Shown: positions 5,223-10,328 of the stretch, one piece after another
Numbering within the stretch: the stretch's first letter is position 1
Layout: each line of letters starts with the position of its first letter
NCBI GenBank assembly: GCA_002307115.1
Contig: DBTP01000075.1
Span: forward strand, 1-10,328
DNA: 10,328 nucleotides
Direction: 5' to 3'
DNA from: Fibrobacter sp. UBA1313
GTDB taxonomy: Bacteria; Fibrobacterota; Fibrobacteria; Fibrobacterales; Fibrobacteraceae
Notes under the pieces: model-generated
Databases searched by the model: none
The model's input: only the letters and a program-made list of their open reading frames with translations
What the model was told of the DNA's origin: nothing
Made by a program: the position numbers and the translations under genes

Positions 5223-6281
5223 ATGTCTTTTTTAGTTCATTGCTTTCGGCGTTTGAGTAGCTTACGAATGACTGTGGTTCTTCTCGTGGCACTTGCGGTC
5301 CTTTTATTTTGGGGGACGCTTTATCAATCCTTGGCGGGCCTGGATGTCGGTACCGCTAGATTCTTTGATTCCTGGTTTGTGTGGGTCTTTCGTATTTTAC
5401 CTATTCCTGCGCTAAAATCTTTGCTGGTACTTTGTGCTGTCAATCTTTTTTGCGCCATGTACTTTCGTATTCCCCGGCGATTGCAGAGTGCTGGTTTGTA
5501 TTTGATTCATGTAGGCCTCTTGTTTCTGATTATAGGGAGTTTTGTTGCCGATGCATTCAGGGAAACTAATGACGCCTATGTTTTAGAGGGGCACTCGGAA
5601 TCTCACAAAAATCGATTAACCACTGTGCTGAAATCAGGGCTCTATGAAATTACCTTAGCCGATACTTTGGGTTACCCCATAAAAATTTGGAAGCCTTCGG
5701 AATTTTCACTCGGTGCTTATGATTTCAAAATTCTTGATATTTGTAAAGACGCAATTTTTGATATTGTTGAGGAAACGCCCTTTGAAAGTTTACCCCAAAA
5801 TAGGATTGGATTCCCTGCGAAAATGCAGTGTGTTGCAAGTCAGGAAAATGAGCGCCCGGGCGTTTTGCTTTGGGTAAGGCATCAAGGATGGAAAGAGGAA
5901 GAACGAGTACTCCTTTCCATTATGGATCAGGATCCTTTTGTTCTTTCGGGTGGGGAATCCCTTCGGCTTTCTTTGCAACAAGATCGTTTACCCTTTGCGG
6001 TGACGGTGCTTTCTTCTGATACTGCGGGCGCGGATGTCGTGGTTGAAATGAATGGAGAAAGTTATCCAAGGCGTATCGCTTTGAATTCGCCATTGAAACT
6101 TTCGCCGTATGCGGTTTATTTTGGAGGCATTACCTCGGTGATTCCAGAGATGCAACTGGTGCATTTTGTCGTGCGTCGGGATTATTTTTCGTTTGTCCCT
6201 TATGTTTTTTCTTTGCTCACAGGCCTTGGGCTTTGTTTGCATTTTGGGTGCATGATGTTACATAAGCGAGAAAAAAAATGA
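5223..6281 (+). CDS. resB: ResB/CcsB-like cytochrome c biogenesis protein (System II)
   Basis: This 352-aa membrane protein matches ResB (PF05140), half of the System II cytochrome c synthetase that brings heme across the membrane and helps attach it to CXXCH apocytochromes. Hydrophobic segments: about 16-35 (MTVVLLVALAVLLFWGTLYQ), 55-80, 90-111 and 323-345. Residues about 112-320 form the soluble domain outside the membrane. His96 in the third segment (YLIHVGLL) fits the conserved transmembrane heme-ligand His of CcsB; His340 lies in the last segment. The start at 5223 lacks a Shine-Dalgarno but gives the usual short FRRLSSLR lead-in; ATG 5268 would cut into the first helix. The stop overlaps the ccsA start by 4 bp (ATGA), implying translational coupling. 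In many Bacteroidota and Epsilonproteobacteria the two are one fused protein (CcsBA). Confidence 0.88.
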   Translation: MSFLVHCFRRLSSLRMTVVLLVALAVLLFWGTLYQSLAGLDVGTARFFDSWFVWVFRILPIPALKSLLVLCAVNLFCAMYFRIPRRLQSAGLYLIHVGLLFLIIGSFVADAFRETNDAYVLEGHSESHKNRLTTVLKSGLYEITLADTLGYPIKIWKPSEFSLGAYDFKILDICKDAIFDIVEETPFESLPQNRIGFPAKMQCVASQENERPGVLLWVRHQGWKEEERVLLSIMDQDPFVLSGGESLRLSLQQDRLPFAVTVLSSDTAGADVVVEMNGESYPRRIALNSPLKLSPYAVYFGGITSVIPEMQLVHFVVRRDYFSFVPYVFSLLTGLGLCLHFGCMMLHKREKK

Positions 6282-8107
6282 TAAGGCCTCTTCTTTTATT
6301 CGTTCTTTTGTGTGTATTTTCGTTGCAAGCGCAAGACGCCATTTATCATGGTGGACGCATCAAGCCTATGGATACTTTCGCTCGCGATGCATTGAGTATT
6401 ATGGCGGAGAAAACTTCTTTGCAGGGCGTTTCTGCCAAAGAGTGGATTTTCTCCATGGTGAATCACCCAGAGACGACCGATACGGTTCCCTTTTTCAAAG
6501 TAAATCGTGCGGATGTGGCGGAATTGCTCCACCTAGATTCCCGCGAACGGTATCATTCTTTTGTTGATTTTAGGACCACGCGTTCTTTGTTGCAACAATA
6601 TGCGGAGCGTACCGATACTCACCCGGTGACACTTGAAATGATTCGTTTAGATGAAGCCCTTTCCCTATACGAGTCTTTACGTTCTGCGAAGGATTATGAA
6701 CGTCCTCTTTTTGAAATTCAAGATTCCACCTGTCTTCAAATTTTGGGCGTGGATAGGGGGAAAAAAGTATTCTCTGCTGTAGAACTGCAACGTGCCTTGA
6801 ATAAACTGGATTCGGGCGCAAAGCCCCCTCAAATTCAGACCTTTGAAGATTCCTTGCGCATGGAATTTTACAAACGTTCGAATCGAGATTTGTGGAATGT
6901 TTTTCGAGATCCCAAGGGGGATTCAACCGTTCTTGTGTCTGCGTGGGATTATATACTCTCTTCTGAAAAAAAGATTCCGGATTCAACGGAGCTTCCTTCT
7001 GCACTTCAGAAAAAATTGAGTTATGAGGTGGGTTATCATCGTGTGAATTTGCCTTGGTGGGGGCTGATTTTCACGGGAATCGCCATGGTTCTATCGCTTC
7101 TCGGTTTTGCTTTTTCACGAAAACCATTGTGGATGGCGGCTGTGATCAGTTTGGCGTTGAGTGGGGCTTGCTTGTCGTTCAGTCTTATTTGGCGGAGTCT
7201 TATTTCGGAGCGTCCGCCTTTAGGGAATCTTTATGAAGTTCTTTTGAGTGTTTTGGCTTTGCTGATTGTCGCCTTGTGTATTTCTTTTGTGCGTTGGAAA
7301 GTTCGTTGGCTTTTATTTTTGGGGAGCGTTCTTGTTTTTGCGGGTCTCTTTTTTGGGCAAAATAGTTTGGTGGGTGGCGATACTTTCAAAATGCTTCCGG
7401 TGCTTTTACAATCTTCTTTTTGGCTTTCCATTCATGTGTTGACGATTGCACTTGGCTATTGCGGTATGATTCTTGCCGGGCTTTGTGGCCATGCGGTGCT
7501 TATCGCTTATGCAACGCGTTCACGCGCGCCTATTTTGTCGTCTCTTGAGGGCGCTTCTAAAAATTGGTTTGCGACCGCAAAATTGCGCGAGGCCGAGCCA
7601 GAGCAGGCGCGAAAAGAGGCTAATAATGGTGTTATTAGCCTCTTTGAGCAACGAACTATGGCGATGCGCCACAGCCAATGTTGCAGAAAAAGAATTTTTA
7701 GAGGTGCCCTTGAAAAAATTCTCTATGGATCTCTGGCTTTTGGCGCTTTGTTTACCTTTTTAGGGACGATCTTTGGAGGCTTTTGGGCGGATGTTGCTTG
7801 GGGTCGTTTTTGGGGTTGGGATCCCAAAGAAAATGGAGCCTTACTCGTAATTCTTTGGAGTATGATCGCTTTTCATTTGCGCTCGGGTCGTTTACTTTCT
7901 TCTATAGGCTTTGCAACGCTTGTGGCGTGTGGTCTCATTCTCATTGCCTTATGTTGGTTTGGAGTCAATCTATTGGGCGTGGGCTTGCATAGTTATGGAT
8001 TTCAAGGTGGCATGGCGATTGCTTTATTCTCTTTTATAACATTTGATGCTATGCTTATAGGGATACTGGCGGTGGTTGCGCATCGGAGAGCGCCTAAGAA
8101 TAATTAG
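6278..8107 (+). CDS. ccsA: CcsA/ResC-like cytochrome c heme lyase subunit with N-terminal extracytoplasmic domain
   Basis: This 609-aa protein is the CcsA (PF01578) half of the System II synthetase. Residues 1-19 look like a signal peptide (LLLFVLLCVFSLQAQ). Residues 20 to about 255 are soluble and contain GGRIKPMDTFARDALS, a block also found between the two halves of fused CcsBA proteins. Multiple membrane helices follow from about 260. The heme-handling tryptophan-rich (WWD) motif is WGRFWGWDPKE (508-518). Likely heme-ligand histidines are His385 (WLSIHVL), His533 (AFHLR) and His571 (GLHSYGF), matching the pattern of two external and one membrane His. So the catalytic features are intact. 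The cytoplasmic loop at about 413-475 is longer than I expect for the family and holds a perfect DNA inverted repeat (7613-7645). It overlaps resB by 4 bp; dgt follows 9 bp later. Confidence 0.92.
   Translation: MIRPLLLFVLLCVFSLQAQDAIYHGGRIKPMDTFARDALSIMAEKTSLQGVSAKEWIFSMVNHPETTDTVPFFKVNRADVAELLHLDSRERYHSFVDFRTTRSLLQQYAERTDTHPVTLEMIRLDEALSLYESLRSAKDYERPLFEIQDSTCLQILGVDRGKKVFSAVELQRALNKLDSGAKPPQIQTFEDSLRMEFYKRSNRDLWNVFRDPKGDSTVLVSAWDYILSSEKKIPDSTELPSALQKKLSYEVGYHRVNLPWWGLIFTGIAMVLSLLGFAFSRKPLWMAAVISLALSGACLSFSLIWRSLISERPPLGNLYEVLLSVLALLIVALCISFVRWKVRWLLFLGSVLVFAGLFFGQNSLVGGDTFKMLPVLLQSSFWLSIHVLTIALGYCGMILAGLCGHAVLIAYATRSRAPILSSLEGASKNWFATAKLREAEPEQARKEANNGVISLFEQRTMAMRHSQCCRKRIFRGALEKILYGSLAFGALFTFLGTIFGGFWADVAWGRFWGWDPKENGALLVILWSMIAFHLRSGRLLSSIGFATLVACGLILIALCWFGVNLLGVGLHSYGFQGGMAIALFSFITFDAMLIGILAVVAHRRAPKNN
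7613..7645. repeat. Perfect 14-bp inverted repeat inside ccsA
   Basis: AAAGAGGCTAATAA (7613-7626) and its exact reverse complement (7632-7645) flank a TGGTG loop. It encodes residues 446-456 of CcsA in a cytoplasmic loop. As RNA it would form a stable 14-bp hairpin, with no T-run beyond the stem's own TTT, so it is not a typical terminator. Confidence 0.9.
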
Positions 8108-8116
8108 TTTTAGGGT

Positions 8117-9418
8117 ATGTTAAAATGGGACACTCTTCTTTCTTCTACGCGGTATGGCCATCCGGCTAGCCGAGACCCGAATCGCTCCGAATTCCATAGG
8201 GATTACGACCGGATCGTTTTTTCTACGGCGTTTCGTCGCTTAGGCCGTAAAACACAAGTTCATCCTTTTTCTGTAAACGATCATGTGCACAGTCGACTCA
8301 CTCACAGTATTGAAGTTTCCAGCGTAGGGCGTAGCCTTGCGATTACGGTATTTAACCGCATTAAGCAACACTTGCCCCCGGGGCTTTCCGAATACCAGTT
8401 TGGAATGATTGTGCAGTCTGCGAGTCTTGCTCATGATATTGGAAACCCGCCTTTTGGCCACGCGGGCGAAGCCGCCATTCGAGATTGGTTTCGTAAAAAT
8501 CGAGATAAAGAACCTCTAAAGATGCTTACTGACAAAGAAATGAAGGACTTTGAAAATTTCGATGGGAATGCTCAAGGCCTTCGCATTTTATCCAAGTTGG
8601 AGTACCATTTTTTGGATGGGGGAATGCGTCTGACTTATGCGACCATCGGTGCTATGATCAAATACCCTAGACTCGCTTGCTATGGAATTCCTACCAGTAT
8701 TTTTTCCACAGAAGCGGACCTTTTCCGTGAAATGTGTATCACGTTGGGACTCCCGGAAAAAGAATCGGGCAAGTGGACACGTCACCCGTTGAGTTATTTG
8801 GTGGAAGCCGCAGATGATATTTGTTATTCCATTCTTGATGTGGAAGATGCCATTGAACTGGGTATTCTCCAATTTGGTGATGTCCGCAATATGTTTGAAT
8901 ACTTGTGCGGCACGAATGTGGATATTGATAAAGAATTTGTAGAGAATGGTCAGAATTTCCGTGATTTTCTTTCGAGCATTCGAGGGCTCGCGATTCAAAA
9001 TTTGATTGATGATGTTGCAGACGTTTTCACTAAATATTACGCAGAAATAATGAGTGGCGAATTAGATAAAAGTCTGATCAGTCTTTCAAAATCGGATTCC
9101 ATCGAAGGCATTCGTATTGGCAAAAGGCTTGGCAAAGAGCGCATTTACCCGGATCGCCGAAAAACAGAATTGGAAGTGGGTAGCTATACTACGCTTAGTA
9201 CGGTGTTAGATTCATTTATTTCGGGAGTTCATGAGTTTCGTTTGTATGGAGAAAGTTCTTACCGGGCAGATCGTATTGTGCGTCTTATTGGACAAAATAA
9301 AATTGGTCAATCGGTTTCTCCGGTAGAGGCCTATCACCAGGTGCTCGATTTTGTGAGCGGCATGACGGATAACTATGCAAGTTATCTTGCACGTCAAATT
9401 GGCGGCCTTGCAGGTTAA
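8117..9418 (+). CDS. dgt: Deoxyguanosinetriphosphate triphosphohydrolase-like HD-domain protein
   Basis: This 433-aa cytosolic enzyme belongs to the dGTPase family (TIGR01353), which cleaves dNTPs to the deoxynucleoside and triphosphate and so trims dNTP pools. The N-terminus LLSSTRYG and SRDPNRSEFHRDYDRIVFS are family hallmarks. HD metal ligands are visible: His63 (RLTHSIEV), His106-Asp107 (LAHDIGNPPFGH, with His115) and the EAADDICY motif (Asp233/234) supplying the last Asp. Length fits the shorter non-enterobacterial group, which may act on several dNTPs, so dGTP specificity is not certain. The start at 8117 is supported by the family N-terminus; its Shine-Dalgarno is poor because AGGG lies only 1 nt from ATG. 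It sits 9 bp after ccsA and 10 bp before the phosphatase gene, in one operon. Confidence 0.92.
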   Translation: MLKWDTLLSSTRYGHPASRDPNRSEFHRDYDRIVFSTAFRRLGRKTQVHPFSVNDHVHSRLTHSIEVSSVGRSLAITVFNRIKQHLPPGLSEYQFGMIVQSASLAHDIGNPPFGHAGEAAIRDWFRKNRDKEPLKMLTDKEMKDFENFDGNAQGLRILSKLEYHFLDGGMRLTYATIGAMIKYPRLACYGIPTSIFSTEADLFREMCITLGLPEKESGKWTRHPLSYLVEAADDICYSILDVEDAIELGILQFGDVRNMFEYLCGTNVDIDKEFVENGQNFRDFLSSIRGLAIQNLIDDVADVFTKYYAEIMSGELDKSLISLSKSDSIEGIRIGKRLGKERIYPDRRKTELEVGSYTTLSTVLDSFISGVHEFRLYGESSYRADRIVRLIGQNKIGQSVSPVEAYHQVLDFVSGMTDNYASYLARQIGGLAG

Positions 9419-9428
9419 GGGTATTCGG

Positions 9429-10106
9429 ATGATTTCAAATGAGGCTTCACGAATTTGGCTTTTTGATTATGATTTGACGCTCTATGGAGAAGACGAACGT
9501 TTTGTCCTTGATTCTCTTGATAAACGGATCGCTTTATTTGTGCAGAAAACATTGAATGTGGATTTGGAGGAAGCCCAGAAAGTGCGTAAGGAATATTGGG
9601 CAAAATATGGCACTACTCTCGCGGGCTTGCAGGCTTTGCATGGGGTACAGCCCAACGATTTCTTTGATTTTATTCATATTCCTGATACTTTGATACTCCC
9701 TCAATGTGCCCCACGCAAACGAGAAATATTATTAGGCTTACGGGGCAAACGCTATGTGTTTACCAATGCGCGAAGAGATTGGAGCGATGCTGGGCTTGCT
9801 AATATGGGAATCTCGGATTGTTTTGATGGGGTGATGGATCTGCTTTCCATGCATTGGGAAGGAAAGCCTTCAGGGAAAGCCTACCTTCACATGGAACACT
9901 TTTTGGAAGCCGAAGGGGTATTTAAAAAGGGGGAAGATCCCTCACGAATTATTTTGTTAGAAGATTCTATTGCAAACTTGGCAGGGGCGCATCATCGTGG
10001 CTGGACAACCATTCTTGTGAATGCTGTGATTCAAGAGGTGCCTCGTTGGGTGAATTATCACATAACGGATATCACAAAATTGATGGAAACGGTCGATGCA
10101 GTTTGA
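9429..10106 (+). CDS. HAD-family hydrolase, pyrimidine 5'-nucleotidase-like
   Basis: This is a 225-aa cytosolic phosphatase of the haloacid dehalogenase superfamily, most like the SDT1/pyrimidine 5'-nucleotidase group (TIGR01993), which removes phosphate from nucleoside monophosphates. HAD motifs are complete: motif I FDYDLTLYG (nucleophile Asp13, acid Asp15), motif II VFTNARRDW (Thr112), motif III Lys146 in WEGKPSGKAY and motif IV LLEDSIANL (Glu178, Asp179). The start at 9429 is chosen because AAGGG lies 7 nt upstream and the protein then begins just before motif I. An upstream in-frame ATG at 9375 would overlap dgt by 44 bp and add a non-conserved tail. Pairing with dgt suggests a role in nucleotide pool control, but HAD substrates are hard to predict; other phosphoesters are possible. 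Confidence 0.85.
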   Translation: MISNEASRIWLFDYDLTLYGEDERFVLDSLDKRIALFVQKTLNVDLEEAQKVRKEYWAKYGTTLAGLQALHGVQPNDFFDFIHIPDTLILPQCAPRKREILLGLRGKRYVFTNARRDWSDAGLANMGISDCFDGVMDLLSMHWEGKPSGKAYLHMEHFLEAEGVFKKGEDPSRIILLEDSIANLAGAHHRGWTTILVNAVIQEVPRWVNYHITDITKLMETVDAV

Positions 10107-10328
10107 TTCCATAATAGAGGCTGTTTATCGGAAGGCAGAATATCCTGCGATTGATTTTCAGACGGAAGCTTGGAGTATATCCCGTCCGTTAGAAGGCCTA
10201 TCCATTTTAGAGGCGACGCCTGTATTTCGAAATACACTGGTCAAGTATCGTGCGTTACTCGCTGCGGGTGCGACGCTCTCTTTGGGCATTTCGGATGTGG
10301 TGCAAAAAGATGAAAAAATAGTGAACCA
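10096..10328 (+). CDS. Unidentified protein, N-terminal 77 residues (3' end outside window)
   Basis: The frame opens at ATG 10096, overlapping the end of the phosphatase gene by 11 bp, and stays open to the window edge, so it probably continues the operon by translational coupling. It begins MQFDSIIEAVYRKAEYPAID. A stretch with PLEGLSILEATP and NTLVKYRALLAAGATLSLG loosely recalls the S-adenosylhomocysteine hydrolase pattern (PL.G..I....T..T..L...L.ALGA), but the match is weak and the diagnostic part is not in view. Codon use matches the upstream genes. No signal peptide or membrane segment is evident. I give no function. Confidence 0.7.
   Translation, partial: MQFDSIIEAVYRKAEYPAIDFQTEAWSISRPLEGLSILEATPVFRNTLVKYRALLAAGATLSLGISDVVQKDEKIVN

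Noticed and set aside
9375..9428. Longer start for the HAD phosphatase
   Set aside because: It overlaps dgt by 44 bp with no ribosome binding site, while ATG 9429 has AAGGG 7 nt upstream and fits the family N-terminus.

Overview
The window most likely comes from a Fibrobacter or close relative (phylum Fibrobacterota). The main reason is a tandem pair of secreted proteins that carry a long serine-rich linker followed by a FISUMP domain ('Fibrobacter succinogenes major paralogous domain'), a family greatly expanded in that genus. This is an inference from domain content; no rRNA or other taxonomic marker is present.

Left part (1-2288): two tandem FISUMP genes on the + strand. The first is cut by the window edge and the second is a complete predicted lipoprotein. 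Each is followed by a spacer ending in ACCAGGAG and then a very short Lys/Arg-rich ORF with a strong ribosome binding site. The second short ORF ends in an LEPRLL motif typical of the N-terminal leader of much larger exported proteins, so both look like stumps or stand-alone leader peptides. The first FISUMP gene contains a run of ten G residues whose slippage would truncate the protein.

Middle part (2448-4917): a translation module. epmB (radical-SAM lysine 2,3-aminomutase for EF-P) and efp (elongation factor P with the modifiable Lys34) are divergent and only 40 bp apart. efp and a convergent cvfB-like S1-domain RNA-binding gene share a bidirectional intrinsic terminator.

Intergenic region 4918-5222: about 305 bp without a protein gene. 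It holds the cvfB promoter region and, on the + strand, a predicted three-tier folded RNA followed by a good intrinsic terminator 47 bp before the next gene. This is either a small RNA or an attenuating leader (possible riboswitch) for the downstream operon.

Right part (5223-10328): a tight + strand operon. resB and ccsA overlap by 4 bp and form a System II cytochrome c synthetase (heme export and attachment). They are followed by dgt (HD-domain dNTP triphosphohydrolase), a HAD-family pyrimidine 5'-nucleotidase-like phosphatase, and the start of an unidentified gene that overlaps the phosphatase. The first two genes mature c-type cytochromes outside the membrane; the next two act on nucleotide pools. 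No mobile element, CRISPR array, tRNA or rRNA was seen.
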